The notes under the pieces are model-generated. The model saw only the letters and a program-made list of their open reading frames with translations, had not been told where the DNA came from and ran no database searches. Below are positions 36,026-45,245 of a DNA stretch of 64,000 bases, in pieces (position 1 is the first letter of the stretch; every line of letters begins with the position of its first letter). The DNA lies in the NCBI RefSeq assembly GCF_015221875.1, contig NZ_JACYGY010000001.1, positions 620,001-684,000 of the forward strand, written 5' to 3'. The position numbers and the translations under genes are program-made. This DNA is from Dyadobacter subterraneus (GTDB lineage: Bacteria > Bacteroidota > Bacteroidia > Cytophagales > Spirosomataceae).

Positions 36026-36943
36026 ATGAAATATTTTAAACAAATACGCGTTCTTTTTTTGATACAAATCCTGCTTTCAAGCCAACAATTTTTAATGGCT
36101 CAGGAAGCGGAAGTTATTACAGATTCTACAACAAAAATTGTCCCGAATTATAAACTGCTGCATGGGATTTTTGCAGCACAGTCGGTACTCTATCTTGGTA
36201 CTATTTATGGACTGAGCAAATCATGGTATAAAAACTCGTTAACCAACTTTCGGGTACAGGATGACACTTATGAGTGGCTTCAAATGGACAAAATGGGGCA
36301 CGTTTACACATCCTACCAAATTGCCCGCCACACTGCTGAAATTTATAAAAAAACTGGTATTTCAAAAAAACAGATGATGATCTATGGTGCCATTTCCGGT
36401 ATCATTTTTCAGACACCTATTGAAATCCTGGATGGCTTCTCTCCGGACTATGGTTTTTCGCCGGGTGATATGGTTGCGAATCTTACCGGTTCTGCAATTT
36501 ATTTAGGCCAAATCGCGCTTTGGGATGAAATCAGGATTCAGCCCAAATTTTCTTTTCACTTTACTTCATTGGCCGCACAACGTCCAAATCTTTTGGGCAA
36601 TAAACCAACTGAACGTTGGTTGAAAGATTATAACGGTCAAACCTATTGGTATTCAGGAAGTCCGCGCTCGTTTTTTAAACATAGCAAATGGCCGCCGTGG
36701 CTTTGTTTGTCGGTTGGATATGGTATTCAGAATATGATTTCTGCCGATCCTAAACAAAGTACAGAATTGGGATATCGACCTTACCGGCAATATTATTTTT
36801 CTCTCGACATTGATCTGACAAAAATAAAAACCAAAAGCAAATTTGTCAGAACAATTGCTTTTTTGGCTAACTCGTTAAAAATTCCAGCGCCGGCGCTTCA
36901 GATAAGTAAAAAGGGAGTGGATTTCCGTCCGTTATATTTTTGA
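36026..36943 (+). CDS. DUF2279-family protein
   Basis: A 305-residue protein with an N-terminal signal (LFLIQILLSSQQFLMAQ). The core LQMDKMGHVYTSYQIARH and the GAISGIIFQTPIEILDGFSP ... FSPGDMVANLTGS region match DUF2279, a YfiM-like envelope family of unknown function. Conserved Asp, His and Glu residues in these motifs could be catalytic, but this is not established. It is a separate gene 103 bp after the VWA gene with no obvious partner. Confidence 0.72.
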   Translation: MKYFKQIRVLFLIQILLSSQQFLMAQEAEVITDSTTKIVPNYKLLHGIFAAQSVLYLGTIYGLSKSWYKNSLTNFRVQDDTYEWLQMDKMGHVYTSYQIARHTAEIYKKTGISKKQMMIYGAISGIIFQTPIEILDGFSPDYGFSPGDMVANLTGSAIYLGQIALWDEIRIQPKFSFHFTSLAAQRPNLLGNKPTERWLKDYNGQTYWYSGSPRSFFKHSKWPPWLCLSVGYGIQNMISADPKQSTELGYRPYRQYYFSLDIDLTKIKTKSKFVRTIAFLANSLKIPAPALQISKKGVDFRPLYF

Positions 36944-37040
36944 TTGAAATTGAAGCAGAGGAGGGATCATAAGAAAGAAGTAACTTAGCAGCGCACAGAA
37001 GTTTTGTAAACGGGCTGTCAACGAATTTAAATTAAGAATT

Positions 37041-38024
37041 ATGAATATTGGAGATAAGGTAAGACTGGTACATGGCCGTGAAGAAGGAATTGTTTACGCG
37101 TTTTTACAGGGCAATGTTGTTGAAGTAGAAATTGAAGATGGCTTTCGTATACCCGTGTTACGTAGTGAGTTAGTTACAATTTCGCCCGTTGAATCACAGC
37201 GCCTTAACAGAACTCCGGCAGGGCAAACCATTGCGCCGCAACGTGAGAGAATAACACCGCGTCAGGCTGCATTTTCGGAAATAGGAATTTATATCGCTTT
37301 TGTTTCTATAAATGATAAGGCTGTAACACTGCACATCATCAATAATTCAGATTGGACACTACCTTTCAGCGCAACAACGCAATTGGAAAATGTGCACATA
37401 GGACTTGCTGCCGGTGTTTTGCAGCCAAGAACGTCCCAGAAGTTGACAGAATTACAAATGAAAGATTTTGAAAACTGGCCGGTTTTCTCTTTTAATCTGT
37501 TGTATTTCAGAGAAGGAACTTTTGATGCACTGCTGCCTTTTCAAAAGAAAATAAAATGTCGTGCGCAGTCTTTTTACAAAAGTAAAGGCCCGGCTCCGGT
37601 AATTGGAAAAGATGCTTTTGTTTTTCAGTTAGATGAAGAAAACGTTAAGAAAGAAGAAGTTGTAGTAAAATCAGATATTCAGGAGCAACTTCGTACAAGT
37701 TTGATGGGTGGCTCAGTAACGCCTAAAATTGAACTGGAAAAACCGGATGGTGTTGTTGATCTGCATGTTGAAAAACTGGTCGATGACTTTTCAAGATTAT
37801 CAAAGGAAGAAATATTGAAAAAACAACTGGCAACTTTCGAGACAAGTCTGGAACAGGCCATTGGTAATGGAATGGATGAAATTACGTTTATACATGGTGC
37901 AGGAAGTGGTGTATTACGTGACGAATTGCATCGCAGGTTGAGCAAAAATCAACATGTACAGTATTTTAAAGACGCTCAAAAGGAAAAATTCGGATACGGT
38001 GCAACGCTCGTTAAAATTAAATAA
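37041..38024 (+). CDS. DUF2027 and Smr-domain protein
   Basis: A 327-residue cytoplasmic protein. The N-terminus MNIGDKVRLVHGREEGIVYA is the KOW-like start of DUF2027, followed by a beta-rich middle domain (about 75-190). The last 85 residues form an Smr domain (VVDLHVEKLVDDF ... ITFIHGAGSGVLRDELHRRL) with the HGxG motif of MutS2-type Smr nucleases. Smr domains cut or bind branched DNA or mRNA; the function of this combination is not known. The 3' end overlaps the next gene in another frame. Confidence 0.82.
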   Translation: MNIGDKVRLVHGREEGIVYAFLQGNVVEVEIEDGFRIPVLRSELVTISPVESQRLNRTPAGQTIAPQRERITPRQAAFSEIGIYIAFVSINDKAVTLHIINNSDWTLPFSATTQLENVHIGLAAGVLQPRTSQKLTELQMKDFENWPVFSFNLLYFREGTFDALLPFQKKIKCRAQSFYKSKGPAPVIGKDAFVFQLDEENVKKEEVVVKSDIQEQLRTSLMGGSVTPKIELEKPDGVVDLHVEKLVDDFSRLSKEEILKKQLATFETSLEQAIGNGMDEITFIHGAGSGVLRDELHRRLSKNQHVQYFKDAQKEKFGYGATLVKIK

Positions 38025-39462
38025 TCGCTTTAAGCGTGTAACATGGTTCTTTTTATTGGCAGGGATCGGGCTGAGTCAATGGCAATGTCGTCCAAAAACC
38101 ACTACGCCTAAAAAACCTATGGAAGAATATTTGTATTCAGACACAGAAATTCAGAATGAAAAACATCTGTCGGTAATAAATTTACCAATAGAAATGCCCA
38201 TTGCTGAGCTGCAAAACCAGATTAACAATCAAATTAAAGGTTTGATTTATGAAGACAACAGCTATGAAGATAATGGTGACGACAATCTTAAAGCGAGAGT
38301 CTGGAAGTTAAACCCGATCAGGGTTGTAGCCAAAGATTCTACTTTTTTGTTTGAAGTTCCACTGAAAATCTGGGTAAGTGCTGGTTATAAAGTTAGTCCT
38401 TTGGGATTAACTTTATCAGGATATAAGGATACAGAGTTTTCAATAAATATCCGGCTCATTTCAAAAATCGGTATTTCGCCTGATTGGAAGCTTAAATCTG
38501 AAACCTATGTGGACAGCTACGACTGGATCACAGAACCAAACGTGAAAGTTGCCGGCATCAGCATACCTATTAAAAGCATGGTGAGCAGGATGCTGAACAA
38601 AAATTTTGAGAAAATAACAGATGCTATTGATCAGCAGGTTACGGGAAGCATTGAAATAAAAAAATATGTTGAGGCAGCCTGGTTACTTGCACGTCAGCCT
38701 GTTTTGCTATCAAAGGAATTTGATACATGGCTGGTTGTTACACCTACATCCATTGTGATGACGCCGTTAATGGCGAGTAATAACATTTTACGTGCTTCAA
38801 TCGGGATCAAAGGTTATACACAAACCGTAACTTCTGCGATAAAACCAATTGTAAAACCTGCACCAAAACTTCCTGATTTACAGATCACAGATAAGGTTTC
38901 TTCTGATTTTCGGGTGGGACTGATAAGCCTGGTATCCTATGAAGATGCCGCCCGGCTGGCAACGGCGCAATTTGCAGGACAAAAATTTTCTTTTTTAGGA
39001 GGAAAATATAATGTTGAAGTTACTTCCATTGAAATGTATGGTCAAAATGAGCGGCTGATCATTAAGGCAGGTTTAAAAGGCAGCATGAACGGAAGTATAT
39101 TTTTAAAGGGAATTCCATACTATGATCCGGTTTCACAGAAGTTATCTTTAAAAAATCTTGATTATGATCTGGATACGAAAAGTACAATTATCAAGACTGC
39201 TAACTGGCTTCTTCAAGGGAAATTTACCAAAATGATGGAGAAGGAAATGGTTTTTGGTATTGGAACGCAGATGGCGGAGGCTAAAAAAAGTATCCAACAG
39301 ACACTTTCTAATTATAAGGTTACGGATGGTGTGCAATTGAAAGGAACACTGGCTGAGATTACGCCGGATAAGGTTTATTTAACCCCAAAACACATTTACG
39401 CCGTGGTTTTTGCAGAAGGTAATGTCAATTTGCGTGTAGAAGGATTGCGAAGTTTTGAGTAA
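37954..39462 (+). CDS. DUF4403-family lipoprotein-like envelope protein
   Basis: Up to 502 residues. The ATG at 37954 overlaps the Smr gene by 71 bp; a GTG at 37999 would shorten the overlap and gives a better signal sequence, with a basic segment NNRFKRVT before WFFLLAGIGLS and a cysteine. I keep the longer version but consider 37999 at least as likely. DUF4403 landmarks are LSVINLPIEMPIAELQNQIN near the start and repeated beta-sandwich-like segments. It is probably an envelope protein with lipid-binding-fold domains. The function is unknown. Confidence 0.75.
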   Translation: MYSILKTLKRKNSDTVQRSLKLNNRFKRVTWFFLLAGIGLSQWQCRPKTTTPKKPMEEYLYSDTEIQNEKHLSVINLPIEMPIAELQNQINNQIKGLIYEDNSYEDNGDDNLKARVWKLNPIRVVAKDSTFLFEVPLKIWVSAGYKVSPLGLTLSGYKDTEFSINIRLISKIGISPDWKLKSETYVDSYDWITEPNVKVAGISIPIKSMVSRMLNKNFEKITDAIDQQVTGSIEIKKYVEAAWLLARQPVLLSKEFDTWLVVTPTSIVMTPLMASNNILRASIGIKGYTQTVTSAIKPIVKPAPKLPDLQITDKVSSDFRVGLISLVSYEDAARLATAQFAGQKFSFLGGKYNVEVTSIEMYGQNERLIIKAGLKGSMNGSIFLKGIPYYDPVSQKLSLKNLDYDLDTKSTIIKTANWLLQGKFTKMMEKEMVFGIGTQMAEAKKSIQQTLSNYKVTDGVQLKGTLAEITPDKVYLTPKHIYAVVFAEGNVNLRVEGLRSFE

Positions 39463-39544
39463 TTAATTCACTTGTTAAGTAAACAAATGCCATATTTTTT
39501 ACTTTTTATGGTATATTGACTGCTGATCAAAGGAAAGTATTTCT

Positions 39545-39552
39545 TAGCTTTG
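39545..39552 (+). promoter_or_regulatory. -7 element of rnpB (TAGCTTTG)
   Basis: TAGCTTTG matches TAnnTTTG and would start transcription near 39557, which agrees with the predicted 5' end of the RNase P RNA. No exact TTTG is present at -33. Confidence 0.5.
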
Positions 39553-39556
39553 TGGT

Positions 39557-39952
39557 CAAGTGAAAGGAACGAGCCGTCCTACCGCTGCGGTGAATGCCGG
39601 AGAGGAAAGTCCGGACAGCACAGAGTGCCGTACTTCCTAACGGGAAGGCAGTCGATTGGCGACGATCAGCTGACAGCTAGTGCAACAGAGAATATACCGC
39701 CTGGCACATTTTTTTATGTCAGGTAAGGGTGAAAAGGTGGAGTAAGAGACCACCGCTTCAAAGGTGACTTTGAAGGCACGGTAAACCTTACGGGCTGAAA
39801 GATCAAATAGGTGTTAATTTGTGGGGCTACTCGCCTCCGTTTTTCGGAACATTAGCACGGGTAGATCGTTAGAGGTTTTGAGTGATCAAAATCCTGGATA
39901 AATGGTAGGAATTCCGGTGCAAACTGGGATACAGAATCCGGCTTACAGGCTT
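39557..39952 (+). ncRNA. rnpB: RNase P RNA (bacterial class A)
   Basis: The universally conserved regions are present: GAGGAAAGTCCGGAC at 39602-39616 (P4 5' side and flanks) and ACAGAATCCGGCTTACA at 39931-39947 (P4 3' side). Between them are GGTAAGGGTGAAAAGGTG, AGAGACCACCGC and GGTAAACC elements typical of the specificity domain and P10-P12. The length of about 395 nt is normal. A T-rich run after 39951 can serve as terminator. The ends are approximate by a few bases. Confidence 0.95.
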
Positions 39953-40016
39953 TTTCCTTTTTCTGCTTTTTAGTAAATAATTAATGAATAATTGAATCAC
40001 ATAACTAGTGTTTCCC

Positions 40017-41555
40017 ATGAAGAAAAAGAATCTTTACATTGCTTTAGTTTGTTTGTCACTAATGAGCCTGGATGCTTTGGCTCAAAAAAACCGAACGTAT
40101 GATGGACCAAACAAGATGAATACATGGTCTATCTCAGGATATGGTGGCATCACAAAATTCTTTGGTGATTTGAAAGAATACGATTTCAAAAGAGGCGATC
40201 ATGAAAATTTGACCGGTGCATGGGGACTCTCCATTAACAAACAATTATCTCCAATTTTCGGTGTTCAGCTTACTGGCTACAACGGTTGGTTGCAAGGATC
40301 GAAAACTGGCGTGACGGTTCCTAATCCTTCAAATCCAGCGCTTACCAATACGTATGACGCTTATTTTACCAGTCCATCATTTGTTCAGGTATCGTTAGAC
40401 GGAACTGTTAATCTTAACCGTTTGCTTTTTGGATATAAAAAATTACGCAGATGGAAAGTTGATGCTCACCTTGGAGCGGGTATCATGTATTACCATACTG
40501 ATGTTACTGCTACAAACGTAACTCCAGGCAGTCCTAATTTTGGAAAGGTTACAAAGCTTTCTTCTAACACAGATGGAAGTTCTAAAACAGCAGGTACCTG
40601 GGATCGTAACGGTTCTACTTATACTCGTGAATGGGTTATGCCGGCTGGTTTAGCTGTTCATTATGAACTGTCTCCACGTTTTGACCTTGGTCTTGACTAT
40701 ACTTACACGTATGTTAACACAGAAAAACTTGATTTGACTGTTGGTAACAGAACTGATTACGAAACACAAACTGGTTTGTGGACATTTCAGAAAGGTGATT
40801 CAAAAAATGACAGATGGGGAGTTTTGCAAATTGCATTGACTTACAAATTGGGTAAAAATGCAGTAATGGCGAAAAAAGGTAAATACGATGCAGGTAGTGG
40901 ACGTTACCATTTGCGTTGGGCTAATCCACAAGCTCTTATTCCTGTTCCTTACAACCCGACAATGAACGATGCTGATTCAATTGCAAAAGCTAACATGCCG
41001 AAACCAGTTGATCCACGTCTTTATACTGATACTGATGGTGACGGTGTTGCTGATTTGTTTGACAAAGAACCAAATACTCCTGCCGGTAGCGTAGTTTCTG
41101 GTGGCGGTGTTGCAATGGATCTTGATAAAATCATCAGAGATGCTATCAAAAACAACTTGCCAAAAGACGAATGCGAAGCGTTGTTCAGCAACATCGAATT
41201 TGATACAGATAAAGCAATCATCCGTGATGCTTCAAAAGAAACTTTAAGCAAAGTAATTGAATTGTTGAATCTGCGTACAAACTGCCGTATTGTTCTTGTA
41301 GGACATACTGATGCTCGTGCTTCGGATTCTTATAACATGGCTCTTGCCCGTCGTCGCGTGGATGCTGCGAAACGTTTCTTGGTTCGTCAGGGTCTTAAAG
41401 ACACAAGCAGAATCTTGATTGAGTACTTTGGTGAATATCGCCCGATTGCTGAAAACACAACAGTTGAAGGACTTCAGTCTAACCGTCGTGTTGAAATCAA
41501 GATCTTGCCAAACAACACATTGCGTTCAACATATCCTGCTGGTTTCCAGAAATAA
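40017..41555 (+). CDS. OmpA-family outer-membrane protein with TSP3-like linker
   Basis: About 512 residues from the ATG at 40017, which gives signal MKKKNLYIALVCLSLMSLDA ending LAQ; an upstream GTG at 40008 is unlikely. The N-terminal 290 residues form a predicted beta-barrel or beta domain, followed by a calcium-binding-like DTDGDGVADLFDKEPNTPAG linker. The C-terminal OmpA domain (IEFDTDKAIIRDASKETLSK, LVGHTDARASDSYNMALARR) binds peptidoglycan. It anchors the outer membrane to the wall. Codon use suggests high expression. A terminator follows at 41573. Confidence 0.92.
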   Translation: MKKKNLYIALVCLSLMSLDALAQKNRTYDGPNKMNTWSISGYGGITKFFGDLKEYDFKRGDHENLTGAWGLSINKQLSPIFGVQLTGYNGWLQGSKTGVTVPNPSNPALTNTYDAYFTSPSFVQVSLDGTVNLNRLLFGYKKLRRWKVDAHLGAGIMYYHTDVTATNVTPGSPNFGKVTKLSSNTDGSSKTAGTWDRNGSTYTREWVMPAGLAVHYELSPRFDLGLDYTYTYVNTEKLDLTVGNRTDYETQTGLWTFQKGDSKNDRWGVLQIALTYKLGKNAVMAKKGKYDAGSGRYHLRWANPQALIPVPYNPTMNDADSIAKANMPKPVDPRLYTDTDGDGVADLFDKEPNTPAGSVVSGGGVAMDLDKIIRDAIKNNLPKDECEALFSNIEFDTDKAIIRDASKETLSKVIELLNLRTNCRIVLVGHTDARASDSYNMALARRRVDAAKRFLVRQGLKDTSRILIEYFGEYRPIAENTTVEGLQSNRRVEIKILPNNTLRSTYPAGFQK

Positions 41556-41572
41556 CAGGTATTTGATATAAG

Positions 41573-41607
41573 AAAAAAGGGAGGTGATCAGTCACTTCCC
41601 TTTTTTT
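41573..41607 (+). terminator. Terminator of the OmpA-family gene
   Basis: GGGAGGTGA-TCAG-TCACTTCCC hairpin flanked by A-run and T-run. Confidence 0.9.
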
Positions 41608-41640
41608 ATGCATAATGATTATTGAACCAATTATTTTACG

Positions 41641-41667
41641 TAAATTTGCACCCTGTTTAATTCAGGG
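41641..41667 (+). promoter_or_regulatory. -7 element and leader hairpin of rpsP
   Basis: TAAATTTG at 41641-41648 matches TAnnTTTG. Immediately after, CCCTG-TTTAATT-CAGGG (41651-41667) forms a small dyad at the predicted transcription start, in the 5' leader of about 45 nt. Its role is unknown. Confidence 0.5.
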
Positions 41668-41696
41668 ACGAGTTCCCTCTCATAACAAATTCAATA

Positions 41697-42254
41697 ATGG
41701 CAGTTAAAATTAGATTAGCGCGTCGTGGACGCAAACAAAAAGCGATTTATGATATCGTAATCGCAGATGCCAGAGCACCACGTGATGGTCGCTTCATCGA
41801 AAAGATTGGTAGCTATAACCCAGGTACTAATCCTTCATCCGTTGTTTTAGATACAGCTAAGGCTGTTGACTGGTTGCTTAAAGGTGCTCAGCCAACGGAT
41901 ACAGCTCGTTCAATCCTGCACCACGAAGGTGTAATGCTTCGCAAGCATTTACAAGTTGGTGTGATTAAAGGTGCAATCGGTCAGGACGTTGCTAACGCAC
42001 GTTTTGAAGAATGGAAATCGTCTAAAACTGATCGTAATGTTTCCGCTGCGGATTCATTATCTCAAAAATTAGATACTGCGAAACAAGCTAAATTGGATGC
42101 AGAACGTAAAGTAAATGAGTCACGTGCTGAAGCAATTGCTAAGAAAAACGCTCCTGTTGTAGTAGAAGAACCTGCTGCTGAGGAAACGACTGACGAAGCT
42201 GCTGCTGATGAAGCTGTGGCAGAAGATACTAATGAAGCACCAGCTGCTGAATAA
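41697..42254 (+). CDS. rpsP: 30S ribosomal protein S16 with long acidic C-terminal tail
   Basis: A 185-residue protein. Residues 1-80 are the normal S16 core ([40 protein letters not shown] is conserved across two segments). Typical S16 has 80-90 residues. Here a basic/charged helix (about 105-150) and an Ala/Glu/Asp-rich tail ([20 protein letters not shown]) are added. Long S16 tails occur in Bacteroidota; their role is unclear. First gene of rpsP-rimM-trmD. Confidence 0.97.
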   Translation: MAVKIRLARRGRKQKAIYDIVIADARAPRDGRFIEKIGSYNPGTNPSSVVLDTAKAVDWLLKGAQPTDTARSILHHEGVMLRKHLQVGVIKGAIGQDVANARFEEWKSSKTDRNVSAADSLSQKLDTAKQAKLDAERKVNESRAEAIAKKNAPVVVEEPAAEETTDEAAADEAVAEDTNEAPAAE

Positions 42255-42342
42255 TTTAGTAGAACATACTTTCTTTATGGGTCTGTCCGGTTTACCGTGC
42301 AGACTCATATTTGTTTAAGGACATCATTAAATCAATACTACT

Positions 42343-42909
42343 TTGACACACGATAGCAGTTTTTTGCTGGGCTATATCGTTCGTACCCATGGTACGACCG
42401 GGGATGTTGTTATTTTTCTGGATGTAGATTATCCGGAAGATTATGAAGATCTTGATTCTGTATATTTCGATATAAGAGGAGATTTGGTGCCGTATTTTAT
42501 CGAGCGTTTCAATTTACAAAAACAAGCCAAAGCGATCGTAAGATTTGAAGACGTTAATACGATTGAAAAAGCCCAGGCTTTGGTTGGTACTTCGCTTTAT
42601 CTGCCTCTGGATTCTCTTGCTGAGCTGGAAGAAGAAGAATTTTACTATCACGAGATCAAGGGTTATACCGTGGTTGATGAAGTACAAGGAGAATTGGGAA
42701 TTGTCCGGGAAGTTTATTCTCTGAATGGGCAGGATTTAATTTCGATGGAATATCAGGGTGTTGAAGTTCTTATTCCAACAGCCGAAGATATCGTATTGAA
42801 GGCTGATAAAGAAAATAAGAAATTATTGGTGAATTTGCCGGAAGGTTTACTGGAAGTTTATCTGGAAAACGGTTCTGACAGCGATAATACTCCTGACGAT
42901 GCGGATTGA
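42343..42909 (+). CDS. rimM: Ribosome maturation factor RimM
   Basis: A 188-residue 16S rRNA processing factor that binds S19 and the 30S head. N-terminal domain [21 protein letters not shown] and the C-terminal PRC-barrel part ([20 protein letters not shown] region, [13 protein letters not shown]) are clear. The start is a TTG at 42343: an in-frame stop lies 15 bp upstream and no ATG is near, so the rare start is forced. The stop overlaps trmD by 11 bp. Confidence 0.94.
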   Translation: MTHDSSFLLGYIVRTHGTTGDVVIFLDVDYPEDYEDLDSVYFDIRGDLVPYFIERFNLQKQAKAIVRFEDVNTIEKAQALVGTSLYLPLDSLAELEEEEFYYHEIKGYTVVDEVQGELGIVREVYSLNGQDLISMEYQGVEVLIPTAEDIVLKADKENKKLLVNLPEGLLEVYLENGSDSDNTPDDAD

Positions 42910-43573
42910 TATTATTTCATGTGTTCCAAGCCTTCTGGATAGCTTCTTTGCGCACTCCATACTCAAACGTGCGCAAGAGGGAAAGTATGTGGAGGTAGTC
43001 GTGCATGATTTGCGTGATTATTCTGGCAATAAGCATCGTTCTATTGATGATTATGCTTTTGGCGGAGGTGCAGGTATGGTTTTACAAATTGAACCGATTG
43101 CCCGTTGCATACGCGCTTTACAGGCCGAAAGGGATTATGATGAAATAATTTATCTGACTCCGGACGGCGAATTGATGGAGCAGAAAATGGTGAATACACT
43201 TTCTTTGAAGGGAAATCTGATTATGTTATGCGGTCATTACAAGGGCGTTGATCAGCGCGTTCGTGATATTTTTATTACCAAAGAAATCAGTATTGGAGAT
43301 TACGTTTTATCAGGTGGAGAACTTGCAGCAGCGGTTCTTGCTGATGCTATCATTCGTTTATTACCAGGTGTATTAAACGATGAAACTTCTGCGCTGACAG
43401 ATTCTTTTCAGGATAATTTACTGGCACCACCGGTTTATTCCCGTCCATCTGATTTTGAAGGCCACGGAATTCCGGAAATATTAGTATCTGGTCATGAAGC
43501 CAAAATTGAAGAATGGCGGTATGAGCAGTCATTAAAACGGACCAAAGAAAGAAGACCGGATTTACTTAAATAG
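42899..43573 (+). CDS. trmD: tRNA (guanine-N1)-methyltransferase
   Basis: A 224-residue SPOUT methyltransferase that makes m1G37 in tRNAs. Motifs are [19 protein letters not shown], the [14 protein letters not shown] loop, [13 protein letters not shown] and [16 protein letters not shown], which form the trefoil-knot SAM site. It overlaps rimM by 11 bp, indicating coupling. In many bacteria rplS follows, but here the unit ends with a terminator across the stop and a convergent GNAT gene. Confidence 0.97.
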   Translation: MRIDIISCVPSLLDSFFAHSILKRAQEGKYVEVVVHDLRDYSGNKHRSIDDYAFGGGAGMVLQIEPIARCIRALQAERDYDEIIYLTPDGELMEQKMVNTLSLKGNLIMLCGHYKGVDQRVRDIFITKEISIGDYVLSGGELAAAVLADAIIRLLPGVLNDETSALTDSFQDNLLAPPVYSRPSDFEGHGIPEILVSGHEAKIEEWRYEQSLKRTKERRPDLLK

Positions 43574-43593
43574 TATCCGGTCTTCGTTTTTTT
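43551..43593 (+). terminator. Terminator of rpsP-rimM-trmD
   Basis: GAAGACCGGAT (43551-43561) pairs with ATCCGGTCTTC (43575-43585), followed by an eight-base T run. The left arm lies within the last trmD codons. Confidence 0.93.
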
Positions 43594-43608
43594 TATTTGA
43601 AAATCTAA

Positions 43609-44052
43609 TTAAAAATCCAGATTACAATTAATCCATTCATCATCAAAGTTGGTACCATATTTCCGGTAGAAACCAACAGCGGAGGTGTTCCAGTCCAGCA
43701 CCTGCCACATCATTCCGGTGCATCCTGTTTGTTTTGCAGCAACAACAGTCGCATCAAAAAGAATCTTCCCAATACCATTTCCACGCATATCCTCGGTCAC
43801 GATGATATCCTCCATATATAATCTCTTCCCTTTCCAGGTTGAGTATCTGTAATAGTACAGGCAAAGACCGATGATTTTAGAATCATCTTCTGCAACGAAA
43901 AAGTTGAAAAGATTTTCCTTGTAATCGCGGGACATTTTATCGACATTATTACTAACCTGATCCAGTGCTCTTTCAAAAATAGCAAGCTCTTTTACGAGTT
44001 CGAAAATGGCGGGTATATCTTCAACTGTACCTTGGCGGGTGGAAATATTCAT
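43609..44052 (-). CDS. GNAT-family N-acetyltransferase
   Basis: A 147-residue acetyl-CoA-dependent transferase. Motif A is YMEDIIVTEDMRGNGIGKILF, in which RGNGIG binds CoA pyrophosphate. The C-terminal VLDWNTSAVGFYRKYGT completes the fold. It resembles diamine/polyamine acetyltransferase-like members of the family, but the substrate cannot be fixed. It is convergent with trmD and 53 bp from the rluD-like gene on the same strand. Confidence 0.88.
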   Translation of the reverse strand: MNISTRQGTVEDIPAIFELVKELAIFERALDQVSNNVDKMSRDYKENLFNFFVAEDDSKIIGLCLYYYRYSTWKGKRLYMEDIIVTEDMRGNGIGKILFDATVVAAKQTGCTGMMWQVLDWNTSAVGFYRKYGTNFDDEWINCNLDF

Positions 44053-44105
44053 TGTGTCAGGTTATTATTTGAACGATTGAATAAGTGCTTTTTAGTTAAT
44101 TTATA

Positions 44106-45137
44106 CTATTGGTACTTGATAAAATTCTCCCATTTATCAACAATGGTTTGAAAATTTTCGGGGAGCTCCGTATCAAATTGCATCCATTCTTTTGTAGTCG
44201 GATGCACAAAACCAAGAGATTTTGCGTGTAAGGCCTGTCCAGGCAGTAATTTAAAATTATTTTCTACAAAAACCTTGAAACTGCCGGTTGTTCCACCTCG
44301 TAAAATTTTGTCTCCGCCATAAACAGTATCATTAAAAATCGGATGACCAATGTGTTGCATATGAGCGCGGATCTGATGCGTTCTGCCGGTTTCAAGATTA
44401 CATTTAACGAGAGAAACATATCGCATTGATTTCAAAACCTCGAAATGTGTTACCGCATGTTTTCCCTGAGAACCATCCTCAAAAATATCCATCACGCGTC
44501 GATCCTTTGCACTTCGCCCGATATAGCCTGTTATTGTCCCTTTATTTTCTTTCGGCTCTCCCCAGATCAGAGCGTTGTAAGTTCTTTCAATGGTATGGTC
44601 AGAAAATTGTTTTGCCAGAAAGGTCATGGCAAATTCCGTTTTTGCAATAACTAAAAGTCCGGAAGTATCCTTGTCAATTCTATGCACTAAACCTGGCCGG
44701 CCTTCACCATTTCTTCCTGTTGGCAGATTTTGAAAGTGATAAACCAGCGCATTGATCAAAGTTCCTGTCCAGTTTCCAAAAGCCGGGTGAACAACCATTC
44801 CGGTTGGTTTATTTACCAGAAGCAAAACATCGTCTTCATAAATAATTTCCAGCGGAATATTTTCAGGAATAATTTCTGTGTCACGCGGTGCATTGGGAAG
44901 CAATAACGTGATGATATCAAACGGTTTTACCTTGTAACTTGACTTTGCAGGTAAACCATTTACTTTTACGGCCTCCGCTTCAATACCATTTTGTATTTTT
45001 GTGCGGGAGGCATTGGCAACATGGACATTCAAAAATTTATCAAGCCGCATTGCTGTTTGCCCTTTGTCGGCCACAATCCGGTAATGTTCAAATAAATCGT
45101 CTTCGTCGGCACCGTTATCTATTTCGTCTACGAGCAT
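44106..45137 (-). CDS. rluD: RluA/RluD-family 23S rRNA pseudouridine synthase
   Basis: A 343-residue enzyme. An N-terminal S4 domain (MRLDKFLNVHVANASRTKIQ) is followed by the catalytic domain with HRIDKDTSGLLVIAKT, where the Asp is the catalytic residue, and GRTHQIRAHMQHIGHPIFND. The length fits RluD, which modifies helix 69 of 23S rRNA; RluC is less likely because of length and motif details. It is downstream of and unrelated to the divergent PLP-enzyme gene. Confidence 0.9.
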   Translation of the reverse strand: MLVDEIDNGADEDDLFEHYRIVADKGQTAMRLDKFLNVHVANASRTKIQNGIEAEAVKVNGLPAKSSYKVKPFDIITLLLPNAPRDTEIIPENIPLEIIYEDDVLLLVNKPTGMVVHPAFGNWTGTLINALVYHFQNLPTGRNGEGRPGLVHRIDKDTSGLLVIAKTEFAMTFLAKQFSDHTIERTYNALIWGEPKENKGTITGYIGRSAKDRRVMDIFEDGSQGKHAVTHFEVLKSMRYVSLVKCNLETGRTHQIRAHMQHIGHPIFNDTVYGGDKILRGGTTGSFKVFVENNFKLLPGQALHAKSLGFVHPTTKEWMQFDTELPENFQTIVDKWENFIKYQ

Positions 45138-45245
45138 TTGGTCTGGTGTAATATGAAATGTAAACGATTGATAACTGAATTCAAATCAGTATTCGGGAAG
45201 TTTACATCAAGGATCTTAATCTAAAAAACAAAATTACCAAAATTC

